In this document: in pieces, positions 1-7,886 of the stretch
How the letters are laid out: the number at the start of each line of letters is the position of its first letter
How positions within the stretch are numbered: the stretch's first letter is position 1
NCBI GenBank assembly: GCA_002343505.1
Contig: DDQZ01000035.1
Span: 1-24,113, forward strand
DNA from: Verrucomicrobiaceae bacterium UBA2429
Lineage (GTDB): Bacteria > Verrucomicrobiota > Verrucomicrobiia > Verrucomicrobiales > Verrucomicrobiaceae
Direction of reading: 5' to 3'
DNA: 24,113 bases
Notes under the pieces: model-generated
What the model saw: only the letters and a program-made list of their open reading frames with translations
Databases searched by the model: none
Told to the model about the DNA's origin: nothing
Position numbers and translations under genes: made by a program

Positions 1-7
1 CTGTAGG

Positions 8-25
8 CGCGCTTGCCAAAGCGCG
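8..25. terminator. GC-rich hairpin at window start
   Basis: A 7-bp perfect stem (CGCGCTT/AAGCGCG) closes a 4-nt loop. There is no T-tract on either strand, so it is only terminator-like. It could belong to an unseen gene to the left or be part of a small repeat. No gene was identified in the first 95 bases. Confidence 0.3.
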
Positions 26-55
26 GCATGTGCTCCCGCTCGCAGGCACAGCACC

Positions 56-73
56 CGCATTCTGGCGAATGCG
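56..73 (-). terminator. Hairpin downstream of the GDSL hydrolase gene
   Basis: A 7-bp perfect stem (CGCATTC/GAATGCG) closes a TGGC loop, about 22 nt past the stop codon of the minus-strand SGNH hydrolase gene. The position suits a transcript end, but no U-run follows on that strand. It is therefore a possible non-canonical terminator or an mRNA 3' stabiliser. Confidence 0.35.
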
Positions 74-95
74 CTTACCTGCCCGCGCCGGAGCT

Positions 96-770
96 TCAGC
101 GCACCTTGGCCCATTCCTCGCGCAGGACGGGCTCGAGGATTTTTTTCCACTCGGCGTAGCCTTCAGGGCTGAGGTGGAGCAGGTCGTCGCGGTAGTATTG
201 GCGGATGGGGTGGCCTTTGTCATCGGCCAGGTAGCTGTCGCAGTCCAGGTAGCGCGCCCATTCCTTGTCGGCGGTCCAGGCTTGGAGCATGCGGTTCAGC
301 TCATGCACCTGGGGGATCTGGGCCAGGCGTTTCTCGCCGATCTTCACGGAGGTGAGAATGACGCGCGCGGCGGGGAAGCGGGCGTGGAATTTGTCGAGGA
401 AGGCGGTGTAATCCGCCAGCGCCTCCTGCGGGGTGAGCTTGGCATTGAGGTCGTTGCCGCCGGTGTAGGTGACGAGCAGCCTCGGCTCATGCCGGGCGAT
501 GACGGTCTCGAAATAAACGCTGAGGTCGTTCGCCACGCTGCCGCCGAAGCCGCGGTTCAGCACGGGCAGGTCGGGGAAGTCCTGCTTCAGATCCGTCCAC
601 AGGCGGATGCTGGAGCTGCCGGTGAAGACGATGCCGCCTTTCTCGGGACGCTCGGCGGCGAATTTGGCGATGTCTTTGGCGAAGCGCGCGGGGTTCGGCC
701 TCGGCGTGGGATCGGCGGCGGGCGCGAGGCTGGCGAGGAAGAGCAGGAGCAGGACGGGTTTCATCATCAT
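96..770 (-). CDS. Secreted SGNH/GDSL-family hydrolase (lipase/esterase-like)
   Basis: The 224-residue protein has the conserved SGNH blocks in order: GSSS at 51-54 (nucleophile probably S52), GFGGS at 74-78, GGND at 104-107 (oxyanion Asn N106) and DLLH at 196-199 (catalytic Asp and His). Residues 1-18 form a signal peptide (MMMK, then a Leu/Ala-rich run ending APAA), so the enzyme should act outside the cytoplasm. The family hydrolyses esters, including acyl and acetyl groups on lipids or polysaccharides; the substrate cannot be read from sequence. Three consecutive in-frame ATG codons begin the gene and none has a clear ribosome binding site. It lies 37 nt downstream of the co-directional beta-helix gene, so the two may be co-transcribed and act on the same polymer. 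The family call is secure; the substrate is unknown. Confidence 0.88.
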   Translation of the reverse strand: MMMKPVLLLLFLASLAPAADPTPRPNPARFAKDIAKFAAERPEKGGIVFTGSSSIRLWTDLKQDFPDLPVLNRGFGGSVANDLSVYFETVIARHEPRLLVTYTGGNDLNAKLTPQEALADYTAFLDKFHARFPAARVILTSVKIGEKRLAQIPQVHELNRMLQAWTADKEWARYLDCDSYLADDKGHPIRQYYRDDLLHLSPEGYAEWKKILEPVLREEWAKVR

Positions 771-807
771 CGGGTGGAAGGAAACGCCCCGGCGGCAGGC
801 GCAACTT

Positions 808-1629
808 TCACGGCTTGTCCACGCGCTCGTCCCGCATCTGCCCGGCCTGGGTGCCGGTGAGGGTGTTCGCCTTCAGCACATGCCCTTCGCCGGCGATGAC
901 AAAGCCGAAGCCCTGCGTTTGATCCACCTCGTTGCCCTCGATGAGAATCTCCCGCGTCCCCGCCGCCGCGACCAGCGCGTCGCCGCCGATGACAAAGAAT
1001 CCGTTGTCGCGCACGACGTGCCTTTGCGCCCCCACGGGCTCCAGACCCGCGATGCGGATGGCGGCGGCGCAGTCGCGCACCTCGTTGCCTTCGAGCACGC
1101 ACTCCGCGGCGGCGCGCAGGTCGAAGGCCAGGGCCATGCGCGTGACTTGATTGCCACGGATCACGATCTGCCGCGCGGACTCGTCCAGCACCACCGCGGC
1201 GCCTTTGCCATCGCGGAAGCTGCAGCGCTCCACGCCGGACTCGCGCGCGCCGAGCATCACCACGCCCGGCCCTTCGAAGATGCAGTCGCGCACCTGGACG
1301 TCCTTGCCGCCGCGCACGCGCACGCCTGCGCCGCCCTGGAAGATGATGCCCGCGATTTCCACCCTCTCCACCTCGCCGCGAATCTCGATCACGGGCTTGG
1401 CCGCGTCCTTCATCCGCAGCACGCAGCCCTCCCGCCCCATGCCGCGCAGCGCGAGCTTCTTCGCGTCCTCAATGACCAGCGTCTCGGTGAAGACATGCTC
1501 CCCGTCCGGCACCGTCACCACACCGCCGCCGGCCTGGACCGCCTCTTTGATCCACTCCTGCAAAGGCGGCGCCTCCTGCGCGCGGACTTGGGCGGAGGCG
1601 AGCAGGAGGAAGAGAAAAAACAAACGCAT
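808..1629 (-). CDS. Secreted right-handed parallel beta-helix repeat protein
   Basis: This is a protein of about 273 residues with signal peptide MRLFFLFLLLASAQVRAQ. The body consists of short repeating strands rich in V/I with turns such as IRGNQV, LEGNEV and IEGNEV, typical of pectate-lyase-like right-handed beta-helix proteins. The N-terminal VTVPDGEHVF stretch is a common first rung of this fold. Such proteins bind or cleave polysaccharides, but no catalytic triad could be assigned, so a binding or structural role is equally possible. I chose the Met preceding the hydrophobic signal sequence; a start 16 codons upstream is in frame but would put charged residues before the signal. The SGNH hydrolase gene follows on the same strand, suggesting joint action on a glycan. 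The promoter must lie in the short gap shared with the divergent blaI-type gene. Confidence 0.8.
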   Translation of the reverse strand: MRLFFLFLLLASAQVRAQEAPPLQEWIKEAVQAGGGVVTVPDGEHVFTETLVIEDAKKLALRGMGREGCVLRMKDAAKPVIEIRGEVERVEIAGIIFQGGAGVRVRGGKDVQVRDCIFEGPGVVMLGARESGVERCSFRDGKGAAVVLDESARQIVIRGNQVTRMALAFDLRAAAECVLEGNEVRDCAAAIRIAGLEPVGAQRHVVRDNGFFVIGGDALVAAAGTREILIEGNEVDQTQGFGFVIAGEGHVLKANTLTGTQAGQMRDERVDKP

Positions 1630-1704
1630 TGCATCATGTCGGGCGCGCGGCGGGGCTTCTTGCGAGGAAAAGAGCATGTGGGATCACCTCTTGTGATTTT
1701 TTTG

Positions 1705-1733
1705 TTTACAAACGTCGTCGTTTTTGATTACAT
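1705..1733 (+). promoter_or_regulatory. Possible promoter of the BlaI/M56 operon
   Basis: A TTTACA box (1705-1710) resembles a -35 element. With a 17-nt spacer it points to a weak -10 candidate TTACAT (1728-1733) that overlaps the left half of the operator. This spacing would start transcription at or very near the ATG, consistent with the lack of a ribosome binding site. The second match is poor, so this is only suggestive. Confidence 0.35.
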
Positions 1734-1739
1734 GTGTAA
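1728..1739. promoter_or_regulatory. BlaI/MecI-type operator (TTACA-NN-TGTAA)
   Basis: The 12-bp palindrome TTACATGTGTAA contains the TACA-NN-TGTA core known for BlaI/MecI-family operators. It ends two bases before the ATG of a BlaI-family gene, where a bound repressor would block initiation. An additional TTACA half-site begins at 1706, 22 bp (about two helical turns) upstream, inside the palindrome TTTGTTTACAAA (1701-1712). Autoregulation is strongly suggested. The divergent beta-helix gene could also be affected. Confidence 0.75.
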
Positions 1740-1741
1740 AC

Positions 1742-2143
1742 ATGAAGCGAAAAAATTCCAAAAAAACTCCACCTCCACCAATCACAGAAGCCGAATGGGC
1801 CGTCATGGAGATGCTCTGGGAACAGGCGCCGCGCACCTCGCAGGAAGTCGTCGCCAGCCTGGAGCGGGAGCGCGGGTGGAAGCGGGCCACGGTGCTGACG
1901 CTGCTCTCCCGGCTTGCGGCGAAGGGCGCGGTCGTCACCGAGCCGCAGGGGAACCGCTTCCTTTACAGCCCGGCCTTTGAAAGGGCGGAATGCGTGAGCA
2001 TGGAGACGAGCAGCCTGCTGGGCCGCCTCTTCGGCGGCGCGCTGCAGCCGCTGCTGGCCCACCTCGCCGAACATCATCCGCTGACCAAAAAGGACATCGC
2101 CGAACTCAAAGCCCTGCTGGACGACATCGAACCCAAAGCCTGA
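1742..2143 (+). CDS. BlaI/MecI/CopY-family transcriptional repressor
   Basis: The 133-residue protein has an N-terminal winged helix (about residues 14-82: ITEAEWAVMEMLWE, the recognition-helix region KRATVLTLLSRL, then a wing GNRFLYSP). A short helical C-terminal dimerisation segment (RLFGGALQPLLAHL and following) is typical of the family. Family members bind TACA-type palindromes and are inactivated by proteolysis triggered by a BlaR1/MecR1 membrane peptidase. Exactly that partner is encoded 7 nt downstream. The ATG at 1742 was preferred to a TTG 18 nt upstream because the TTG lies upstream of the operator and would add residues outside the conserved domain. No Shine-Dalgarno sequence precedes it, so the mRNA may be leaderless. 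The family is certain; the regulated process is unlikely to be beta-lactam resistance, given the partner's structure. Confidence 0.9.
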   Translation: MKRKNSKKTPPPPITEAEWAVMEMLWEQAPRTSQEVVASLERERGWKRATVLTLLSRLAAKGAVVTEPQGNRFLYSPAFERAECVSMETSSLLGRLFGGALQPLLAHLAEHHPLTKKDIAELKALLDDIEPKA

Positions 2144-2150
2144 AACCGCC

Positions 2151-5100
2151 ATGCGCACTCTCCTGGACTCCTTCGAAGCATGGCTGCCCGCCCTGCTGAA
2201 CCTCTCGTGGAAAGGCTCTCTGCTCACGCTCGCCGTGGCGCTCGTGCTATGGGCGGCTGGGCGGCACCTTTCTCCAGCCTGGCGGCACGGGCTTTGGCTG
2301 CTGGTGCTGCTGCGCTTTGTCCTTCCCGACCTGGGGGTCAGCGGCTTTTCACTCGCCAGCCTGGCAACCCCGCCCGCGGCCTTCGCCGTGGAAAAGCAGG
2401 ATGCCCCTCCGCCAGCGGCAGACGTTTCTCCAGCAGCCATCCCGCTCCCAGACATGCCGCCGCTCATGTTTGCGCAGGAAGAGACCATGGAGCATCCAGA
2501 ACCTGCAGCGTCCCTTCACCCAGCACCCGCGCCCAGCCACAGACCGCAGGATAAGACGTGGACATGGCGGCAAGGTCTGGGCCTGCTTTGGCTGGCGGGA
2601 GCGCTGTTCATCTTCACCAGCATGATGGCGCTGCACCTGCGTCTGCTGCGCCGCATCAGGCGTGATGCCACAGCACCGGAAGCCGCGCTGCGGGAGATGC
2701 TTGCCGAGTCGTGCGCGCTGGCCGGAGTCCGGCGCGTGCCGCGTCTCATCGTCACGGACGCCGTGGCCGCGCCTTCTCTTTTCGGCCTGCTGCGTCCTGC
2801 CATCCTGCTGCCGCGCGCGGTGGCGGAACAAAAGGATGCCGCCAATCTCCGGCTGATCTTTCTGCATGAGCTGGCCCATCTGCGGCGCGGCGATCTTTGG
2901 ACGCAGCTCGGCGCTTCGTTCGTGCTCGTCATGCATGGGCTCAACCCCGTCGTCTGGTTCGTGGTCCGCCGCCTGCGCGCCGAGGCGGAGATGGCGGCGG
3001 ACGCGCGGGCGCTGCGCAGTTCCGGCCCGGCGGAGGCGCGCCGTCTTGGGGAAATGCTGCTCGCCTTCGCCGCGCGCGGTGCCACGGGCTGGCTGGTGCT
3101 GCTGCACTCCCCATCCTGGCTTGGCATCTGCACGGGAGGCCGGGACCTGCGTCACCGCATGGAGTCCCTGCGCCGCATCGCACAAGGCTGGCGCACACGC
3201 TGGATCACCGGCTTTGCGATCCTGGCTCTGCTGGCCTTCGTGGGACTCAGCCGCGCGCCCGCGGATGAAAACAAACCCGCAGAGGCCGATGCCCAGCCTG
3301 CGGAAAAATCAGAACCGCAGCCTGCCCCCAGCCCGGCAGTCTCCAATACCCGCTCTCTCACCGGCATGGTGGCGGATGCTGAAGGCAAGCCCGTGGCAGG
3401 CGCCTCCGTGCGGGTGACGATCAATTTGTATTCCAATGCACTGGGCGGCAATCAGCGAACGACTTCCGATGCCGAAGGCCGCTTCAAGTTTGAGACGCTG
3501 CCGCTCTATTCCAGCCTGCTGGTGAGCGCCAGCCATCCCGACCATGCCGAGTCCAGCCTGCTGAAGCTCGAAGGTCCTGATGCAGCCCCTGAAATCCGCC
3601 TGACCCTGCCTGCCATCCCATGGGTCACCGGCACCATCACGGACCAGCGCAGCGGCCAGCCCCTGAAGGATGCACGCGTCTTTTATGCTCTGGAGCGGCC
3701 CCAGATCATCAAAGACTCGATGAGCCTTTTTGACTGGAAGTTCCCCAGCGTCCGCACGGATGAGGCCGGCGCCTATCGTCTTCCGGTGAAAAGCCGGGAT
3801 GCCAGGAGGATCCTGGTGCGCGCCTGGGCTCCCGACATGACTTCGCACTCCGAACGGATCACCCTCACCCCCGAAGGCGGACGCTTTGACAGCAGCCTCG
3901 CGCCCGTTCCGCGCATCCCGGCCAAGGTCGTCAGCGCGCTCGGCCAGCCGGTGAAGGATGCGCTGGTCTTCGTGGTCGAGGACTCGCTGCGGCTGGAGCT
4001 GCCTCCTGAAAAGCTTACAGCGGAGTGGCTGCGCTCGCAGGACCGCAAGCAGCTTGTGCAATGCCGCATGATCGTGAGCCTGGACTACTCCGGGCAGGAT
4101 GGCAGCGTGCGCCTGCATGAGCCGGACGCACTTTTGCGCGAGCATCAATGGATCGTGGCCCTGCATCCCGAGGAGGGCACGGCATGGGTTCATGCCGCCG
4201 ACTTCGCTGAAGGCACGCTCTTCAAGCTCTCTCCCTGGGCCTCGCTGAGCGGCAGGCTCGTGCGAGAAGATGGCTCCGCCGTCGCCAGCGCGGAGGTGAA
4301 CCTTTCCATCCGCAACCAGCGCTCTGAAAGCGAAAGGCCGGCGCTGATTTTTCACCAAAGCCTCACGCTGAAGACCTCCGAGACAGGGGAATTCCAAGCG
4401 GCTGGACTCATCCCGAACAGCCTGCTGAGCAGCGCCAGCATCGGCGGCGCCTACCACGGACTGCAGGGAGCCAGCCTCTCCTCCGGCCCGCAACGCGCCC
4501 GCACTCTGATTGCCCGCGCCTCCAGCTTGATGCGCAAAACCGGGGACTCTGCTGAAACGCTCCGGCTGGTGCGCGGGCGCATCGTCATGCCGGAAGGCAT
4601 GCCGCTGAGGTCGGAAGACTACAACACTTCGTTCATTCTACGCCGGCTCGATGGCGCGCCCACGATCTCGCCTCGGCTGAACGAAAATGGCAGCTTCATC
4701 ACCGAACTCCCGGCACCTGGCAGGTATCAGGCCAGCCTCACCATCACCCCAAAGCCTGGGAAAGGCCTTTTCAAACCCAACAACGGACGCTGGCTGCAGT
4801 TCACACTGGCCCCCAGCCCCGACGCGGCACCGTTCGAGCTGGATGAAATCCTCCTGGAGAAAGAGGACTTCGAACTGCTCCCCAGCCCACTGGATGAACC
4901 CGAAGTTTATGGGGACGAAGAGCAGGGATTCATCGAACTGGCCTCGCTGGACCAGGATCGCAAGCCGCTGCCTGGAGCACGGTTCGAGGCGTTGGATTAT
5001 CTGGACTTCTTCGGCCAGCCGCTGGGCCTGGAGCAAGAGGCCGCGCGCCTGGCCCCCATCGTCACCGATGCGGAGGCACAGACGCGCCTGACCTTTCCCC

Positions 5101-6167
5101 GCTATCCGCGTCCCGGAGTGCGCGCGCATGGAGTGCGGCTGCGCGGCGTGTCAGGCGCGGCGTTCCACTTTGCCGAACGGGATCTGCTGGAGGGAAAAAA
5201 GGCTGAGGTCTGGGGACGCCCGAAGATCTCCATCGAACTCCAAGTCACCCCAGCGCTCGCCACCTGCGACATCATCAGCACAGAGGGGGTCGTGCTTCAA
5301 AGCCCGCCTGGAGCGGATGGAGCCATCCGGGCCACTTTTGTCCAGCCTCCGACCGGGGCATTCATGCTGCGAGGCGCGACAAAGGAGGGGCATGCCGTCT
5401 TTTCCGAATCGCTTTCCGCACGCGACCATGCCGGGGGAGTCTTGCGCGCGGAGGTCCGCCTCGCTCCAGGCATTGAGATTGAAGGCGCGGTGGAGAACCT
5501 GCCTGAGGGCGGCTCCCAGGACGGGTTCGTTTCCGCCTCGCTCATCGTCCCTCCCATTTCAAGCGATGCCACGCTCAGAAAAGGATATCCGCCCAGCGTC
5601 TTCTGGCAGGCATGGACTCCCGTTGACAAAGACGGGCGTTTCCGCTTCCCCCAGCTGCCGCGCAGCCAGTTCGCCAGCCTCAGAGGCATGGGGCGCGGAT
5701 GGGTCATGGGAGACGGATCATCCATCCTCAGCGGCACCAGCATCATACCGCTCCCGAGTTCCGCAAAGGTCCGTGCTGCCCCCGCCGCACTGCCCGGCGC
5801 GCTGCAGCCTCTGCGTCTGCTTTTCCCAGATGGCAGCCCCGCAGCGGGCGCTGCCCTCAGGCTTGTAAGCTTCTCAGGGCCTGCTTCCATGGTCGCCATG
5901 CCCCTGTCCCTCGCCAAAAATCTCATCGCCGAGCCGGAGCACCGGGAAGCCCACGCCGCCTGGCTCAAGGAAGGCAACCCCGCCCTGCCGCAGGTGGCCG
6001 ACAGCGAGGGGCGCCTGACCTTGCCCAACGTCCCCGCCGGAACTATCAGCGTAGAAGTCACCTGGGCCGATCCAAAAACCGGCCATGCCAGGCGTGAGAC
6101 GCTGAAATTCCAAGCCAGCCGCGGCGGTGAACTCGTCACTCTCAATTTGTCAGAGAGCGGCTCCTGA
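2151..6167 (+). CDS. BlaR1-like M56 membrane metallopeptidase fused to carboxypeptidase-regulatory-like (Ig-fold) domains
   Basis: This 1338-residue protein has hydrophobic segments near 15-37, 44-60, 143-165, 252-275 and 351-367. The zinc motif HELAH lies at 239-243, with the downstream EMAAD (E280, D284) that usually supplies the third ligand region in M56 peptidases. BlaR1/MecR1 use this cytosolic-facing protease to destroy or inactivate their BlaI partner, encoded immediately upstream. After the last membrane segment comes a Pro/Ala/Glu-rich linker (about 370-395), then a carboxypeptidase regulatory-like domain (SLTGMVADAEGKPVAGASV to about 465). Further similar beta-sandwich modules follow, with repeated motifs such as TGTITDQRSGQPLKDARV and SGRLVREDGSAVASAEV, to the C-terminus. 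No penicillin-binding SxxK sensor domain was seen. The extracytoplasmic portion, about 970 residues, probably senses an envelope or carbohydrate cue, but this is inference. Confidence 0.87.
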   Translation: MRTLLDSFEAWLPALLNLSWKGSLLTLAVALVLWAAGRHLSPAWRHGLWLLVLLRFVLPDLGVSGFSLASLATPPAAFAVEKQDAPPPAADVSPAAIPLPDMPPLMFAQEETMEHPEPAASLHPAPAPSHRPQDKTWTWRQGLGLLWLAGALFIFTSMMALHLRLLRRIRRDATAPEAALREMLAESCALAGVRRVPRLIVTDAVAAPSLFGLLRPAILLPRAVAEQKDAANLRLIFLHELAHLRRGDLWTQLGASFVLVMHGLNPVVWFVVRRLRAEAEMAADARALRSSGPAEARRLGEMLLAFAARGATGWLVLLHSPSWLGICTGGRDLRHRMESLRRIAQGWRTRWITGFAILALLAFVGLSRAPADENKPAEADAQPAEKSEPQPAPSPAVSNTRSLTGMVADAEGKPVAGASVRVTINLYSNALGGNQRTTSDAEGRFKFETLPLYSSLLVSASHPDHAESSLLKLEGPDAAPEIRLTLPAIPWVTGTITDQRSGQPLKDARVFYALERPQIIKDSMSLFDWKFPSVRTDEAGAYRLPVKSRDARRILVRAWAPDMTSHSERITLTPEGGRFDSSLAPVPRIPAKVVSALGQPVKDALVFVVEDSLRLELPPEKLTAEWLRSQDRKQLVQCRMIVSLDYSGQDGSVRLHEPDALLREHQWIVALHPEEGTAWVHAADFAEGTLFKLSPWASLSGRLVREDGSAVASAEVNLSIRNQRSESERPALIFHQSLTLKTSETGEFQAAGLIPNSLLSSASIGGAYHGLQGASLSSGPQRARTLIARASSLMRKTGDSAETLRLVRGRIVMPEGMPLRSEDYNTSFILRRLDGAPTISPRLNENGSFITELPAPGRYQASLTITPKPGKGLFKPNNGRWLQFTLAPSPDAAPFELDEILLEKEDFELLPSPLDEPEVYGDEEQGFIELASLDQDRKPLPGARFEALDYLDFFGQPLGLEQEAARLAPIVTDAEAQTRLTFPRYPRPGVRAHGVRLRGVSGAAFHFAERDLLEGKKAEVWGRPKISIELQVTPALATCDIISTEGVVLQSPPGADGAIRATFVQPPTGAFMLRGATKEGHAVFSESLSARDHAGGVLRAEVRLAPGIEIEGAVENLPEGGSQDGFVSASLIVPPISSDATLRKGYPPSVFWQAWTPVDKDGRFRFPQLPRSQFASLRGMGRGWVMGDGSSILSGTSIIPLPSSAKVRAAPAALPGALQPLRLLFPDGSPAAGAALRLVSFSGPASMVAMPLSLAKNLIAEPEHREAHAAWLKEGNPALPQVADSEGRLTLPNVPAGTISVEVTWADPKTGHARRETLKFQASRGGELVTLNLSESGS

Positions 6168-6204
6168 TGTCCGTTTGCAGGGTGAACAGGCGTTCCGTCT
6201 GTTC

Positions 6205-6225
6205 GAGCAGGCAGGATGCCTGCTC
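6205..6225. terminator. Bidirectional hairpin between convergent genes
   Basis: A 9-bp perfect stem, GAGCAGGCA/TGCCTGCTC, closes a 3-nt GGA loop. It sits midway in the 74-nt gap between the converging M56 and M81 genes, the expected place for a shared terminator. Neither side carries a T-run, so it would be a non-canonical terminator. Confidence 0.55.
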
Positions 6226-6241
6226 CCCATGCAAGCGCGCG

Positions 6242-7765
6242 TCACTTCTCACTGAAGGGATAAAACTCGCTCACCCGAAGGTTCTCGTAGCGCAGCGCGT
6301 CGAGATGCACGGTGCCCATGAAGGGGCCTGGCGGCTCCACCAGGAGGATGGTTTTTGCGAAGCCGTTGTCATCAAAGCCGCGCCGGAAGTGGACGCGGGA
6401 CTTGATGGCGAAGACCTCGAACTGGGTGATGTCCACGCCGTCTTTGCGGATGGACTGCGGGTCCATGTATTGCACGAGCTGCGGGCTGAGCATGAGCAGG
6501 TTCCCGCGGCCGAAGCGGATGCGCGCCGCTTTGACGCCGCCTTTGCCGTCGCCGCTCAAGTGCTCGATGACTCCCTTCACGCGCACCGGCTGGCCGGCGG
6601 ACTCGTCCACATAACCGCCCACATCCATGTCGAAGGAGTCGCCCTGCTTCGCGCCCGCCCGGGCCAGCGCATTCAAGGCGCGGTCGTCCTTGATCGTGGC
6701 GATCACGACTTTGGCGAGGTCTTGCGCGATGACCTCGCGCAGCACCCAGGTGGCGTTGCCGGAGCGGTCGCTGTAGTCCGCGAGCACGACGGGCGCGCGG
6801 CTTTGTTCGAGCGCTTTTTTCACCTGCCCCACCGCCTCCGCCACGGGATGAATGGGCGTGGCGGAAAACATCTCCGCGCGCATCCGCCAGGCCGTGTCAG
6901 CGAGGTCGTCGGCCACCGTCTTTGCCAGCGCGGCGTCGCCATTCGTGATGACCTGGAAGCACATGCCCGCGTCCGGCACATCCGCCCACGGGAAGCTGTA
7001 GAAGAAATTGACGTACACGTCCGGCTCGCGCGCCTCCCAGGTCAGGCAGCGCTGCACCAGCGTGCTCCACGGATGCTGGCCGGTCCACTGATACACTGTG
7101 GCGCTGAGGATGGGCACCGTGCGCACCGCGTGCGCCGGGCGGTAGTCGCCGCGGATGGCGCGGATCATCATGCGCGCGGCGCGCTCGCCCTGGAGATGCG
7201 CGTCGTAGTGCGGATAGTACTTGTAGGCGAAGGCCAGGTCCGCGTGCTTGAGGAACTCCGCGTCCTCATTGCCATGCGGATCGAAGGTGCCCGCGATCAC
7301 CGCCTTCGGCCCCACCACCTCGCGCACGCGCCGCGCCAGCTCCGCCTCCGGCCGCGCGATGCCGCGCACCGCCATCGCCCCGTGCAGCGCGAGATACACG
7401 CCGTCGAACGGCCCCTGCGCCTTCAGCTCCTCGATCATGCGCCCGGTGAAGTGCTCATACGCGTCGCGCGTCACCCAGCCGGAGCCGATGCCCGTCTCCG
7501 GCATCCCTGGCGACTCGATGCCCGCCAGCACCGCGCCGTATTCGCGCGCCACTTTGACAAAGCCGCCCATGTCCCCCTTCGGCTGCGTTTTGAGCAGTGC
7601 CTCGCCCTTCGCGGGCGAGCCGGGATAAATGAAATCCTCCCGCGTGGTCTCGTTCGGCAGAAACGTCACCGTCTCATGCCGGAGCTGCATCACCGCGATG
7701 CGCGGCGGCCCGGCGGCGGAGGCGCAGACCGTGAGGGAGAGAAGGGAGAGCAGCGGCAGTTTCAT
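6242..7765 (-). CDS. Exported M81-family metallopeptidase (microcystinase C/MlrC-like)
   Basis: The 507-residue protein matches the M81/MlrC architecture: an N-terminal RIAVMQLRHET motif, LALHGAMA near 126-133, DPHGN at 162-166 and YPHYD at 184-188. The last two motifs provide the predicted zinc ligands (D162, H164, H186). A C-terminal domain with DNGFAKTILLVEPPG near the end follows. The characterised member MlrC hydrolyses linearised microcystin peptides, but the wider family occurs in bacteria that do not degrade microcystin, so the natural substrate here is unknown. Residues 1-18 (MKLPLLSLLSLTVCASAA) form a clear signal peptide, so this version is exported. It is divergently transcribed from the M28 peptidase gene, with 109-121 bases between them depending on that gene's start, and converges on the M56 gene. 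Confidence 0.88.
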   Translation of the reverse strand: MKLPLLSLLSLTVCASAAGPPRIAVMQLRHETVTFLPNETTREDFIYPGSPAKGEALLKTQPKGDMGGFVKVAREYGAVLAGIESPGMPETGIGSGWVTRDAYEHFTGRMIEELKAQGPFDGVYLALHGAMAVRGIARPEAELARRVREVVGPKAVIAGTFDPHGNEDAEFLKHADLAFAYKYYPHYDAHLQGERAARMMIRAIRGDYRPAHAVRTVPILSATVYQWTGQHPWSTLVQRCLTWEAREPDVYVNFFYSFPWADVPDAGMCFQVITNGDAALAKTVADDLADTAWRMRAEMFSATPIHPVAEAVGQVKKALEQSRAPVVLADYSDRSGNATWVLREVIAQDLAKVVIATIKDDRALNALARAGAKQGDSFDMDVGGYVDESAGQPVRVKGVIEHLSGDGKGGVKAARIRFGRGNLLMLSPQLVQYMDPQSIRKDGVDITQFEVFAIKSRVHFRRGFDDNGFAKTILLVEPPGPFMGTVHLDALRYENLRVSEFYPFSEK

Positions 7766-7886
7766 GGGGAGGTCGTCTTACGGTTTCAAAAGCCGCAAAA
7801 CTGCAAGCCTCGTCCCGCAGGACCGCCCCTTTCCCCCGCACAAGTGACTGCATTTCCCGTTCCGCCGCGTATGAATGCCACCCGCC

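Noticed and set aside
607..1980. Plus-strand open frame spanning the GDSL and beta-helix genes and the blaI operator
   Set aside because: It crosses two real genes, a regulatory gap and part of a third gene in another frame. No domain is visible.
2349..3185. Minus-strand frame of 278 codons within the M56 gene
   Set aside because: It is Arg/Gln/His-rich, without domains, and opposite the HELAH-containing peptidase region.
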